Translations under genes and position numbers: made by a program | Shown here: piece after piece, positions 37,814-46,844 of the stretch | Layout of the letters: the number at the start of each line of letters is the position of its first letter | Position numbering within the stretch: position 1 is the stretch's first letter | Notes under the pieces: generated by a model | Seen by the model: only the letters and a program-made list of their open reading frames with translations | What the model was told of the DNA's origin: nothing | Databases searched by the model: none | Origin: Neobacillus kokaensis | GTDB taxonomy: Bacteria > Bacillota > Bacilli > Bacillales > Cytobacillaceae | Assembly: GCF_014656545.1 (NCBI RefSeq) | Contig: NZ_BNDS01000004.1 | Coordinates: 97,245 to 161,244 of the forward strand | Length of the DNA stretch: 64,000 bases | Direction: 5' to 3'

Positions 37814-39478
37814 CTACACTTTTGAACAAACCCACTTTTTGATTTCGCTATTAACCTGCCTTCTTTTCTGAAGATACCATTCCAAATCAAGAGGATATTC
37901 ACTAAAAGTAATCTTCTCCTCCAGGTTTTCCTCCAATAGCTCTATCACACGCTCTTTACCAGCATATTCTTCCAGCAGACGCAGCGCTCTTAAATCTTGA
38001 AGGCCTTCATACAAAACTTCCAGCCTAATCGACTCAATCGGTCCGCTTTCTCCTGGATAGACAAGGAACGCATCTCCGGACGCAAATGCATAATCTGCAT
38101 CAGTATTTTTAAAGGGGTCAATCGGCTTCTTTGAATACTGCGCATACCAGAAGTTATATCCCCAGTGCAGAAACCCAGCTATATTAAATTTATACAATTG
38201 CATTCCAAGGACACGGTTACGAAACGAAGGCATCGAGAAAAAACGATTAGACACTTTCTTGTATTGCGCACAACAATAATACGTCCAAAGATTATCCACC
38301 CCGTTTTCCAAAAAAGGCTCAATATGATTATTAGCCGGTATTGGATTTTTCACATATCCCTTTTCATAAAATGGGTAATCTGATAGGGCATCAATTATCG
38401 GAAACTCCTTTAAATACTGCTGAATGGTTTCACTAGCTTTTTGGTAAGAATCTAAATCCCCTAGGCTCGGTTCATCTGATATGTGAAAATAACTTTGCTT
38501 CTCTAAATGATGGCTTTGAATAAACGCAACCAGCTCCGGCAAAAATTGTCCAAGAAACTCTTGGTATTCCGCACCAGCCGCATCTGTCTCCCAGCCAAAT
38601 AAACGTTTATATTCCCCCTGTTCATACCCCATTATTTTCGGAGCATGTTTTGCCCCCCACTGTGTAAATAAGTGAGAGAATTCAAAGTATTGAATGCCAT
38701 GAGTTCGGCAAAGCTCAATCCATCTTTCAAGCTTATCAAAATTGAATTTGTAATGCTGTCCCAATTTTTCTACCCCGACAAGCTGAACGGTTGGACGTTC
38801 ACCTCCAATCTCTGTATCCAACGGAGGCGTAAACAGCGGTGTTAAAATCATATTTATACCATGGTCAACGGCCGTTTTAACAAATTGGTCAATCCGCTCC
38901 CAATGGGCCTCACTAAAAACCTCCACATCGTAAAGGGTTGCGATACAATCCGTATGAAACCATTGTGTATGAATCAATGTCTGCTCTGGGAGTTTTGCAG
39001 GAATAACCTCAAGTTGGAATATTTCTTCTCCAAGAACCTCACCATTATTGGTTTGAAATTCAATCTTTATATCATGGATGCCTGGAACTGTATCTTCATC
39101 CACGTTTACTGTGACCCAAATGGAACGCCATTGTCCTGGAAACGCAACGATTCCCTCTTTATCAGCAATCGGATAAAGAGGGTCAGGGTAAAGACCTGGA
39201 GTGGACCTCAAAATAATATCATCATGGTCGTGATAACATGGAAGCTCTGATGGAACTAAGCCCACAGTTCGTACAGTTACTTTCTCTTTTATATCCGAGT
39301 ATACCTTTACGACAATCTGTTTCATTAATTGACACCCTTTATAAGCAACCTGAAAGGAATAGGTTTCATTTAAAAGGGCAGAGCCTGTATTGATAGGTTT
39401 CTCCATCAATTCTACATCCGGAAAAACCTTAGTTAAAGAACTTAAACTTCTTGTCGTAAACACCTTACTAACCGTCAT
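37814..39478 (-). CDS. GH123-like / DUF4091 glycosidase, probable beta-N-acetylgalactosaminidase
   Basis: 554 residues. An N-terminal beta-sandwich (about 1-170) is followed by a TIM-barrel-like domain resembling GH123/DUF4091 proteins. The adjacent acid pair in YFHISDEPS (about residues 334-335) corresponds to the Asp-Glu pair of GH123, in which the Asp orients the substrate acetamido group and the Glu is the acid. GFLHWGYNFWY and RLEVLYEGLQDLRALRLLE are typical of DUF4091 C-termini. The ATG at 39478 follows GGGGAG; the frame extends to 39520. No signal peptide. It would release GalNAc from imported chondroitin-type oligosaccharides after desulfation. Family moderately sure, substrate inferred. 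Confidence 0.83.
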   Translation of the reverse strand: MTVSKVFTTRSLSSLTKVFPDVELMEKPINTGSALLNETYSFQVAYKGCQLMKQIVVKVYSDIKEKVTVRTVGLVPSELPCYHDHDDIILRSTPGLYPDPLYPIADKEGIVAFPGQWRSIWVTVNVDEDTVPGIHDIKIEFQTNNGEVLGEEIFQLEVIPAKLPEQTLIHTQWFHTDCIATLYDVEVFSEAHWERIDQFVKTAVDHGINMILTPLFTPPLDTEIGGERPTVQLVGVEKLGQHYKFNFDKLERWIELCRTHGIQYFEFSHLFTQWGAKHAPKIMGYEQGEYKRLFGWETDAAGAEYQEFLGQFLPELVAFIQSHHLEKQSYFHISDEPSLGDLDSYQKASETIQQYLKEFPIIDALSDYPFYEKGYVKNPIPANNHIEPFLENGVDNLWTYYCCAQYKKVSNRFFSMPSFRNRVLGMQLYKFNIAGFLHWGYNFWYAQYSKKPIDPFKNTDADYAFASGDAFLVYPGESGPIESIRLEVLYEGLQDLRALRLLEEYAGKERVIELLEENLEEKITFSEYPLDLEWYLQKRRQVNSEIKKWVCSKV

Positions 39479-39866
39479 TTTATACACTCCCCAACAACTA
39501 TTTTTAATTGGTTTACCCAAGTGAAGCCATTTTCCCTAAAGAGATAACATCACCCTGCATAATTCTGTGGTCTTACAAAGCAGGGATTTTTCAAACAGTT
39601 TAAACTTATTTGAATGTACCAAAATTTACCGAAGATATAAAGCATATTTTCCCTTATTAGGAGAAAAAATCAAAGTTAATTTGGTGTCAGGCACCACTCG
39701 TGGACAAATGTACGCCCTGGGTGGACACTCTTTCCAGGATACTAAAAATGTCCTTCATTGTAGAAGGACATTTTTATGAATATAACTTTGTTAGGAGTTT
39801 TCCTTCATGCTAGGCGGCTGGTTTTTCTGCACTCCATTGGTCAACTAAATTTCAGCTGGTCCTCAA
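39479..39866. other. Gene-free gap with possible dispersed repeat
   Basis: 388 bp between sulfatase 3 and the GH123 gene. It contains the terminator at 39744 and, beside it, TGGTGTCAGGCACCA (39682-39696) followed by two GTGGACA copies (39700 and 39721). The GGTG...CACC palindrome with GTGGACA copies resembles a short intergenic repeat seen in Bacillus-group genomes; this is from memory and not verified. CCCTGC...GCAGGG around 39550-39590 could form a weak stem. No convincing promoter or ORF was found; the plus-strand frames here run into the sulfatase gene as shadows. Confidence 0.4.
39744..39775 (-). terminator. Terminator after sulfatase 3
   Basis: Perfect 12-bp arms AAAAATGTCCTT (39744-39755) and AAGGACATTTTT (39764-39775) with an 8-nt loop. 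The T tract reads out on either strand. It lies 91 bp beyond the sulfatase 3 stop. Confidence 0.85.
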
Positions 39867-41375
39867 TTACGCACCGGAAATTCTCGGCATCGGCATCTGC
39901 TCTTTATGTAATTCCGCCCAAGCATATTTTAACAGGAGCTTGCTTTTCAAGCCTTGATATTCAGGATGATGCCATAGATTATTTAATTCTTTTGGATCTT
40001 CCTTCAGGTCAAAAATCTCCCCGTAGGTCTGCTGATAGTAAATTGTTATTTTGTAACGGTCATCTACATAGGTTTTTTGATGAATGGTTGTAGGTTCATG
40101 GCGAAATTCACAAAGGATATGATCCCTTGCATTCTCTTGGTTACCGCTCCATACCTCTTTTTGGTCTTCTCCGGACATGACTTTGGGTATCGGGATACCT
40201 GCAAACGATAGGAAAGTCGGAGCCAAATCAACAAGCGATTGCAGGGCATCAGACTGTTTCCGAGCTGGAATTCTCCCCGGATAGCGAGTAATAAATGGAA
40301 GCTTGATTAAATCTTCATAATGAAACCCGCCTTTATGCTGCAGACCGTGCTGGCCAAAGAAATGCCCATGATCGGTCGTAAACACAACCAGTGTATCATC
40401 TGCTATTTCCAATTCATCTAGTTTATCTAGAATTTTACCAATATATTTGTCCATGAAACTAACCATTCCATAATAATTGGCAACGAGTTTTTTGCGGTCC
40501 TCCTCAGGCAGAAGATGAGAATGATAGCCATGGATTCCAAAACCCGTTTCCATTAAGTCTGAGAAATCAGGATTGGCTTCCTGTGTCTTTTGGAAATGAG
40601 GCGGATTTTTCTCATGCTCCCCTGGCGCAATTTCCGGAATGGTTAACTTATCAGGATCATACATAGAAGCCCAGGGCTCTGGCGCCAAATAAGGCGGGTG
40701 CGGGTCAGGAAAGCTTGCCCATAGGAAGAAATTGTCCTCCTGCTCGTGATAATGATCTAAAAGTTCATTCGTTTTTTCCGCAATAAATGTATTGTAATGA
40801 TACTCTTCAGGAATATCCCAGCGATATTTAATATCGGGATCCATTGATCCGACCGGCGGCATATAATATTGCTTCCAATCGGTATATCCTTTTTCCTCAA
40901 GCCATGCCACATAATGCTGTCCAACTAGATATTCATTGGTATGGTTGCGCAGTAATTCGATTTTTTCAAACCCATAGAATGACTGATTGTAAGCTTTCCA
41001 GAAATCAATATCCTGCAGAAGCGGCATAGATTCAAGTGACGGATATTCATCCGTTGACCGTGCTGGTTGAAAATGAGCTTTTCCGACTAAGGCTGTTCGG
41101 TAACCATTATCCCTTAACACATCGCCAACTGTTACTTTGTCTTCGCCGAGCTTTGTCCCTAATGTCCATGCCCCATGCTGGCTAGGGTATGTACCTGTAA
41201 TAATGGATGACCTTGAGGGAGTACACGTCGGGTTGGGACAATAAGCACGCTGAAAAATTGTTCCTTCTTTCACCAGACGGTCAAGATTGGGTGTGGAGAT
41301 TTCTGAATTAAAAGCCCCGATCGTATCAAAATGCTGCTGATCACTGGTAATTAACAATATGTTTGGCTTTTTCAT
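39867..41375 (-). CDS. Type I sulfatase 3 (cytoplasmic)
   Basis: 502 residues. Metal ligands are in LLITSDQQHFD, the formylglycine motif is C51-T-P-S-R55 followed by SSIITGTYPSQHG, FTTDHGHFFGQHGLQHKG is the second metal segment, and SFPDPHPPYLAPEPW carries substrate-site histidines. The overall pattern is close to sulfatase 2 (same CTPSR core, similar DPHHPF/DPHPPY motif), which suggests related specificity. No signal peptide. The ATG follows CGAGGTG. It lies just beyond the kdu/kdg genes on the same strand and may be read from its own promoter in the 166-bp gap. Confidence 0.92.
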   Translation of the reverse strand: MKKPNILLITSDQQHFDTIGAFNSEISTPNLDRLVKEGTIFQRAYCPNPTCTPSRSSIITGTYPSQHGAWTLGTKLGEDKVTVGDVLRDNGYRTALVGKAHFQPARSTDEYPSLESMPLLQDIDFWKAYNQSFYGFEKIELLRNHTNEYLVGQHYVAWLEEKGYTDWKQYYMPPVGSMDPDIKYRWDIPEEYHYNTFIAEKTNELLDHYHEQEDNFFLWASFPDPHPPYLAPEPWASMYDPDKLTIPEIAPGEHEKNPPHFQKTQEANPDFSDLMETGFGIHGYHSHLLPEEDRKKLVANYYGMVSFMDKYIGKILDKLDELEIADDTLVVFTTDHGHFFGQHGLQHKGGFHYEDLIKLPFITRYPGRIPARKQSDALQSLVDLAPTFLSFAGIPIPKVMSGEDQKEVWSGNQENARDHILCEFRHEPTTIHQKTYVDDRYKITIYYQQTYGEIFDLKEDPKELNNLWHHPEYQGLKSKLLLKYAWAELHKEQMPMPRISGA

Positions 41376-41500
41376 ATGAATTCACCTCGGCGGGTTAATT
41401 TTCTATAAATATGAAGATTCACTCTTCTTATACAGCTCATTTTACTTCGAACTTGGGTAGAGTTCAATTAAAGTTATTCTTTGCTATAAAGATTCCATCT

Positions 41501-41520
41501 AAAAAAATAAGAACTTATTC
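41501..41520 (-). terminator. Weak terminator after kduD
   Basis: On the minus strand GAATAAG/CTTATT, a short stem around a 2-nt centre, is followed by seven Ts (41507-41501). It is 22 bp past the kduD stop. The small stem makes this uncertain; some read-through into sulfatase 3 is likely. Confidence 0.45.
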
Positions 41521-41541
41521 TACCTTCCTCCCTATAGCCAC

Positions 41542-42324
41542 CTACCTTGCCAGCCAGCCTCCATCAACTGCTACTATATGACCGTTCATGTAGTCTGATG
41601 CTTTACTTGCTAAAAATACAACCGTTCCCATTAAATCAGAGGGATCTGCCCAGCGTCTGGCTGGAATACGAGAAAGAATTTCAGCATTACGCTTTTCGTC
41701 TGCCCGGATTGGTGCTGTATTATCGGTGGCAATATAGCCCGGGGCAATCGCATTAATTTGAATATTATATTCAGCTAATTCATTGGCAAATGCCTTTGTC
41801 AAGCCGGCAACGGCATGCTTACTGGCCGTGTACGGCGGTACAAACTTGCCTCCCTGGAACGAAAGCATGGAGGCGATATTAATAATTTTTCCGGATCTTG
41901 GTTCAACCATTACTTTGGCAGCTTCCTGGCTTAGTAGATATAACGAATTAAGGTTTACCTCCATGACTTTATCCCAGTCCTCTTCCCTATACTCTACTAG
42001 CGGAGAGCGAAGGATTGTACCCGCATTGTTTACTAAAATATCAATTTTTCCAAACACCTCAACACATTTGGCGGCTACTTGTTTTACTTCCTTACGATTA
42101 CTTAAATCCGCTTGAAAGCATTCTGCCCTCCTGCCAGCTTCCATAATTAATTGTCTTGTTTCCTCACAATCACCGCTTCTAGAAACAATAAAAAGATCTG
42201 CTCCTGCTTTTGCAAGGGCAACTGCATAAGCCTGTCCTAACCCTTTATTAGCTCCTGTTACGATGGCTATTTTCCCATTAAGGTTGAAATAATCTAGTGA
42301 AAATGAACGTAGATTTGTACTCAT
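41542..42324 (-). CDS. kduD: 2-dehydro-3-deoxy-D-gluconate 5-dehydrogenase (KduD)
   Basis: 260 residues, a classical SDR with TGANKGLG, NNAG, Ser in IASMLSFQGG and catalytic YTASK. MNGHIVAVDGGWLAR at the C-terminus is typical of KduD. It reduces 2,5-diketo-3-deoxygluconate (DK-II) to 2-keto-3-deoxygluconate in the cytoplasm. The ATG follows GGAGGC. It is the last gene of the kdgA-kdgK-kduI-kduD group that processes the unsaturated uronic acid released by the GH88 enzyme. A gap with an 8+8-bp palindrome separates it from kduI. Confidence 0.9.
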   Translation of the reverse strand: MSTNLRSFSLDYFNLNGKIAIVTGANKGLGQAYAVALAKAGADLFIVSRSGDCEETRQLIMEAGRRAECFQADLSNRKEVKQVAAKCVEVFGKIDILVNNAGTILRSPLVEYREEDWDKVMEVNLNSLYLLSQEAAKVMVEPRSGKIINIASMLSFQGGKFVPPYTASKHAVAGLTKAFANELAEYNIQINAIAPGYIATDNTAPIRADEKRNAEILSRIPARRWADPSDLMGTVVFLASKASDYMNGHIVAVDGGWLAR

Positions 42325-42350
42325 TTGTTCATGCCTCCTAATATAGTAAA

Positions 42351-42368
42351 CTTGTTCAAGTGAACAAG
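42351..42368. promoter_or_regulatory. Palindrome between kduI and kduD
   Basis: CTTGTTCAAGTGAACAAG has perfect 8-bp arms around a 2-bp centre, 26 bp before the kduD start. It is different from the LacI-type operators. It may be a regulator site or part of a larger stem with AGCCCC/GGGGCT just beyond it (42366-42403). Confidence 0.5.
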
Positions 42369-42415
42369 CCCCTTCAGCATGATGGTCTAGCTTTCCGGGG
42401 CTCTGCTTTAATTTA

Positions 42416-43246
42416 TTAGCGTAAATCTTCCATTTTTACATGGTCCATATCACTATACGTAATATTTTCTCCACACATTCCCCAAATAAAAGTGTAGTTG
42501 CTTGTTGCTGTTCCTGTATGAATCGACCAGCTTGGTGAAATCGCTGCCTGCTCGTTTTTCATGACTAGATGTCTTGTTTCATCGGGCTTGCCCATGAAAT
42601 GGAAAACGCGGGTTTCTGGTTCCATATCAAAATATAAATAGACCTCCATCCGGCGCTCATGCGTATGGCAAGGCATTGTATTCCAGACACTTCCCGGTGC
42701 AAGCATCGTTAACCCCATTTGCAGCTGGCAGCTCTCACAAACATTAGGATGCACATATTGATAGATTTTCCGTTCGTTTAATGTTTCTGGCGACCCCATC
42801 TGCAGCGGATCAATCTGTTTAATATCAATTTTAACAGTTGGATACGTATGATGTGCCGGTGCAGAATTGATATAGAATTTAGCCGGGTTATTCGCATTCT
42901 TCGATCGGAACAGCACTTCCCGTGTTCCTTTTCCAACATAAAGACCATCGCGCTGCTTCATTTCGTATTCTTTCCCGTCTAGAACAACCGAACCTTCTCC
43001 ACCAATATTGATAACGCCCAGCTCACGGCGTTCTAGAAAATATTCAACGCCAAGTTCTTTATCCAGCTTAATCGTTAATTCCTGTTCAGCAGGCGTTACT
43101 CCGCCAAAAATCATCCGATCGACATGTGTATAGGTTAAATGAACCTGCCCAGCTTCAAACAGAGTTTCAACTAGAAATTCCCTTCTCAATTCATCAGTTG
43201 TGTACTTTTTCATATCCTCCGGGTGGTGTGCATAACGTGTTTCCAT
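42416..43246 (-). CDS. kduI: 5-dehydro-4-deoxy-D-glucuronate isomerase (KduI)
   Basis: 276 residues, standard KduI length. METRYAHHPEDMKKYTTDEL opens the protein (20 residues) and the zinc site is in CHTHERRMEVYLY, with a later His in SWSIHTG. It converts 4-deoxy-L-threo-5-hexosulose uronate, formed spontaneously from unsaturated uronic acid, to 2,5-diketo-3-deoxygluconate. Cytoplasmic. The ATG follows GGGAG. It is in the kdg/kdu part of the GAG operon, downstream of kdgK. Confidence 0.95.
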   Translation of the reverse strand: METRYAHHPEDMKKYTTDELRREFLVETLFEAGQVHLTYTHVDRMIFGGVTPAEQELTIKLDKELGVEYFLERRELGVINIGGEGSVVLDGKEYEMKQRDGLYVGKGTREVLFRSKNANNPAKFYINSAPAHHTYPTVKIDIKQIDPLQMGSPETLNERKIYQYVHPNVCESCQLQMGLTMLAPGSVWNTMPCHTHERRMEVYLYFDMEPETRVFHFMGKPDETRHLVMKNEQAAISPSWSIHTGTATSNYTFIWGMCGENITYSDMDHVKMEDLR

Positions 43247-43296
43247 GTTTGTATCTCTCCCTCTAAAATAGTTTATAAATATAGGCTCAGAAAAAC

Positions 43297-44310
43297 TTAT
43301 CGTGTAATAACGCCCGATTCATTCTCAGCAAACTGGATCACTTCTTCTTTAGAAAAACTATTACAGTCCCCTTGAATCGTATGTTTTAAAGCTGATGCAG
43401 CTGTAGCAAAAGAAATGATTTGCCGAGCAGGGAGCTCCTCAAGGATGCCCCGTAAAATTCCTGCTGCATACGAATCACCCCCTCCAATACGTTCCACAAT
43501 CGGTTCAAGCTGGTAAACCTTTGATTGGTATAGCTGCTCATTCATAAATAAGTTGCCTTGCAGTCTATTACTAGTAGCCGAAATGACGGTTCGAAAGGTA
43601 GAACTAAACCATCTAATATTCGGATACAGTTCCTTGATTTTTTGATAATAGTATTTTAATCTTTCTTCCTGCGGTAATGAACCGTCAGCCGGTACTATCC
43701 CGAGTAGCTGTACCGCATCCAATTCCCCGCAAAAGCAAATATCCATATACGGCATTAATGGTTTTATAGCGTTAGATGCTTCCTGTTGACTCCAAAGCTT
43801 GGCACGATAATTAAAATCAAAGCTGACCAAAACGCCCATTTCTTTCGCTTTTTTAAAGATAAGCAGAATTAACTCTCGCAACGCTGGTGATAAAGCAAGC
43901 GTGATCCCTGTAATATGAATTAAAGAGGCCCCTTCTAAAATTGACTCTATATTGATCTCTTCAGCTAGCAGCTGTGAAAAACTTGAGTATTTTCGGTCAT
44001 ACGTTACCTGGCTGCTTCGATTGCCGACACCTGCTTCCACGTAATAAGTTCCCAGCCTTTCTCCTCCCTTTAACAGGAATTCGGTATGGACCCCGTGTGA
44101 TTTTAGATGCCGTTCAGCTGCAATCCCTAATGGATTAACAGGAACTTTACTGACAAAATAAGCTTGATAGCCAAAGTGAGCTAAGGATACTGCTACATTT
44201 GCTTCGGCACCGCCATAATGAACTGAAAGAGCATTTGCCTGATTCAGCAGTTCTCCTGTCTGTGTCGATAAACGCAGCATAATTTCTCCAAGCGTGACAA
44301 CTTTTTTCAT
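43297..44310 (-). CDS. kdgK: 2-dehydro-3-deoxygluconokinase (KdgK)
   Basis: 337 residues of the PfkB/ribokinase family. The N-terminal GEIMLRLS and YGGAEANVAVSLAHFG bind the sugar; the C-terminal catalytic motif is GGGDSYAAGILRG with the catalytic Asp. It phosphorylates 2-keto-3-deoxygluconate to KDPG. The ATG overlaps the kdgA stop by 4 bp (ATGA), so translation is coupled. It sits between kdgA and kduI in the pathway block. Confidence 0.94.
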   Translation of the reverse strand: MKKVVTLGEIMLRLSTQTGELLNQANALSVHYGGAEANVAVSLAHFGYQAYFVSKVPVNPLGIAAERHLKSHGVHTEFLLKGGERLGTYYVEAGVGNRSSQVTYDRKYSSFSQLLAEEINIESILEGASLIHITGITLALSPALRELILLIFKKAKEMGVLVSFDFNYRAKLWSQQEASNAIKPLMPYMDICFCGELDAVQLLGIVPADGSLPQEERLKYYYQKIKELYPNIRWFSSTFRTVISATSNRLQGNLFMNEQLYQSKVYQLEPIVERIGGGDSYAAGILRGILEELPARQIISFATAASALKHTIQGDCNSFSKEEVIQFAENESGVITR

Positions 44311-44960
44311 TGTAATCCCTCACGTGCGGTATTGACTCTTTGAACATACTGCCTGGCATTTTCGGTGATTTTCTCATATTCGCCTGTTTTGGCAGGGGCA
44401 ATCAGGTTCCCTCCTACACCGACAGCGACACAGCCGTTCTTGATCCATTGCTCGACATTATCCAGGTTTACACCGCCAGTCGGCATAACATTTACCTGCG
44501 GCAGCGGTGCTTTTACTGCCTTTACAAATCCTGGGCCCAATGTGTCACCAGGAAACAATTTAATGATATCAACCCCATGCTCTAATGCATGCTTCATTTC
44601 AGTTATGGTCATGCAGCCCGGCATATAAGGAATTTGATATAAATGGCATAACTTTGCGGTCTGTTTATCGAAACAAGGGCTCACAATAAATTTGGCGCCG
44701 GCTAGAATGGCCATTCGGGCTGTTGTATCATCAAGAACCGTTCCCGCTCCGATGACAACTTCCGAATGATTGGCAAAATGGTCAGCTAATTCCTTTATGA
44801 CCGACTCTGCATCTCGGATTGTAAAGGTAATTTCAATCGCCAATATTCCGCCTTTGACACAGGCATCCGAAATCAATATGGCCTCTTCTTTTGAGTCGGC
44901 TCTGACGACAGCAACAACCCCACATTCGGTAACTTTATTTAAAACTTTCAGCTTTTCCAT
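44307..44960 (-). CDS. kdgA: KDPG/KHG aldolase (KdgA/Eda)
   Basis: 217 residues, a class I aldolase TIM barrel. AIEITFT carries the catalytic Glu, VIGAGTVLDD and KFIVSPCFD surround the phosphate and active-site strands, and the Schiff-base Lys is in DIIKLFPGD (about residue 130), followed by MPTGGVNLDN. It splits KDPG to pyruvate and glyceraldehyde 3-phosphate, ending the uronate branch. The ATG follows GGGAG. First gene of the kdgA-kdgK-kduI-kduD block. Confidence 0.94.
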   Translation of the reverse strand: MEKLKVLNKVTECGVVAVVRADSKEEAILISDACVKGGILAIEITFTIRDAESVIKELADHFANHSEVVIGAGTVLDDTTARMAILAGAKFIVSPCFDKQTAKLCHLYQIPYMPGCMTITEMKHALEHGVDIIKLFPGDTLGPGFVKAVKAPLPQVNVMPTGGVNLDNVEQWIKNGCVAVGVGGNLIAPAKTGEYEKITENARQYVQRVNTAREGLQ

Positions 44961-45001
44961 GTCAGCTTTCTCCCTTTAAAAATAATGAATGCTGCACTTT
45001 T

Positions 45002-46840
45002 TTATAAAATGATTTCTTTTTGTCCGTTTCCGCTAATGGTAAGCCTGTGATAGAAGTACTCATCGTTGTGTTTATATATTCTTTCCCCTTTATTGGTTTC
45101 ATTGGCGACAAAATAAATGTCATATTCAGAAGCATCGGTTTTTAGATTGAAACTTAGAAAATTTTCCTTAGGCGGATACTCCTCCGCTCCACATTGTTTT
45201 ACTTGATTTGGCGTAACCGTTAATGGCTTCCCTGAAAAGATTGCAAAACCTGCTCCATGATGAACAGATTCCTTTTCATCTACTAACGTTATTCGATTGG
45301 CCAGCCTATTATATTGAGCAGATGAAAGGCCTGTTTGGCTTGACGTATTTTTGATGTCATCAAAGTACGCATACGTCACCTGCTTCTTGCCCGTTAACTT
45401 CCAGCCGTCTTGTTGTTTCTCAGGCTTTATATCCGGATTTAATTGGAAATATCTTTTCATCGTATGCATTCCTTCACCGTCGACACAATCGATCACTGTG
45501 ACAATGCTTTCCTCTTTTAAGATGACGACAGTACGTTGAACAAGATAGATATTATAATAGAAGGAACTCTCCATTACGATATAGCGACTAGTTTCCTTTA
45601 CTCTGTTTCCTGCCACCTTTCCTAGCTGGTGAAATGACCAGGAATCCTTAATTGATGTGAAAGGAAGCTCATCAACAATGACCGTGCTATGGCTATGGAC
45701 AGATTTTAGATAGTTTCGCAATGGTCCTTCTTGATAGGTAAATCTTCCGGAATCACACAAAACCCTCTCACCATTAAGAATTATATTAAGATGTCCTAGG
45801 CTGGCATGCCCGTGTCCGCTGCCATGCCAGCCATTCCATAAACTAACGAAATTCTCTTCCGTTTTGTAAACAAAGTTTCCGCTTTCACTGCCGCTGAACA
45901 GTTCAGGCAGTTTTGCCTTACGGAAAGTTTGCAGCTTTTCATATACCGCATCTACATATACATAATCGCTGTCATGCTGCGGAACTAAACAGCCATTTGG
46001 ATAGATCATATAATAGGCAGCATCTGCCGCCTTTTGAATCACTGTTTCCAAGTCAACTGGCGAAGCAATGCCCAAGATTTGAGCTTTTTTGTACACATCA
46101 AATAACGCAAATAATACTTCAAAATGATACAAAGGCGATTGCTCCCAATGAACTCCATCTGCGAAAAACTGAATATCGGATTGACGTTTTAACTCATCCC
46201 AAGCCCAATTAATTATTTCTTTTGGAACCAGGTCCTCACATACCATTACTGCCTGCAGAATGCCAGAAATTTGCAGCACTCCCCAATTGCTTAATGTGTA
46301 TCGTTCGAGATAATGATCCTTCAAAAAAATGATTTGCTCCCTTAAAGAGGAAAAAATCGTTTCTAACTCCTGATCCTGTAATGATTGATGGAGAATCACC
46401 AAACTTTTCATCCAGCTTCCACATCTTATTCCCGTATCAATCGTCCGCCATGATGTGTGTATTTTTCCTTCAGCATATGGATTATGCTCCAACCAATCAA
46501 ATATCAGACGCTTCCATCCATCTAAATATTTTTGATCCTGTGAATCAGCGTAGGCTTCCGCCAAGTCCAGAAGGTACTCATGTCTGTTAAGCATAAAAAT
46601 CCATTCTTCATCTGCATTCATTGCACAGTTCCAATTTATTTTCTTAAAGGAATAAGGAATATAACATGCCTCCATATCTAAAGGCTTCTTAAATACAAAA
46701 ATATTTGAGCATAATAAATTAGCATTTAAATATACAGCCTTCCGAACGTTTTCGTTAAGGAAGGACCTTTGAGTGTCGGAGGAATAGCCTTGCATACACG
46801 CTGTTAAATTTTCTCTGACTTTCGTTATTTCCACAGCCAT
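45002..46840 (-). CDS. Heparinase II/III-family protein, cytoplasmic
   Basis: 612 residues. An N-terminal (alpha/alpha) toroid has SWRTIDTGIRCGSW, NWGVLQISGI and DGVHWEQSPLYHFEVL. A heparinase II/III-like beta-sandwich follows from about residue 330, with HGHASLGHLNIILNGERV and the later HSTVIVDE. The layout matches polysaccharide lyases of the PL12/PL15/PL21 type. No signal peptide is present, so it should act on imported oligosaccharides, probably as an exo-acting lyase or related enzyme. The ATG at 46840 lies 4 bp from the EIIA stop; a GTG one codon earlier is possible. A homologous gene accompanies the streptococcal hyaluronan locus. The exact substrate is unknown. Confidence 0.86.
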   Translation of the reverse strand: MAVEITKVRENLTACMQGYSSDTQRSFLNENVRKAVYLNANLLCSNIFVFKKPLDMEACYIPYSFKKINWNCAMNADEEWIFMLNRHEYLLDLAEAYADSQDQKYLDGWKRLIFDWLEHNPYAEGKIHTSWRTIDTGIRCGSWMKSLVILHQSLQDQELETIFSSLREQIIFLKDHYLERYTLSNWGVLQISGILQAVMVCEDLVPKEIINWAWDELKRQSDIQFFADGVHWEQSPLYHFEVLFALFDVYKKAQILGIASPVDLETVIQKAADAAYYMIYPNGCLVPQHDSDYVYVDAVYEKLQTFRKAKLPELFSGSESGNFVYKTEENFVSLWNGWHGSGHGHASLGHLNIILNGERVLCDSGRFTYQEGPLRNYLKSVHSHSTVIVDELPFTSIKDSWSFHQLGKVAGNRVKETSRYIVMESSFYYNIYLVQRTVVILKEESIVTVIDCVDGEGMHTMKRYFQLNPDIKPEKQQDGWKLTGKKQVTYAYFDDIKNTSSQTGLSSAQYNRLANRITLVDEKESVHHGAGFAIFSGKPLTVTPNQVKQCGAEEYPPKENFLSFNLKTDASEYDIYFVANETNKGERIYKHNDEYFYHRLTISGNGQKEIIL

Positions 46841-46844
46841 CACC

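Noticed and set aside
39776..40093. Plus-strand ORF of about 105 codons
   Set aside because: It lies mostly antisense to the C-terminal end of sulfatase 3, has no good ribosome site, and its translation shows no family resemblance.
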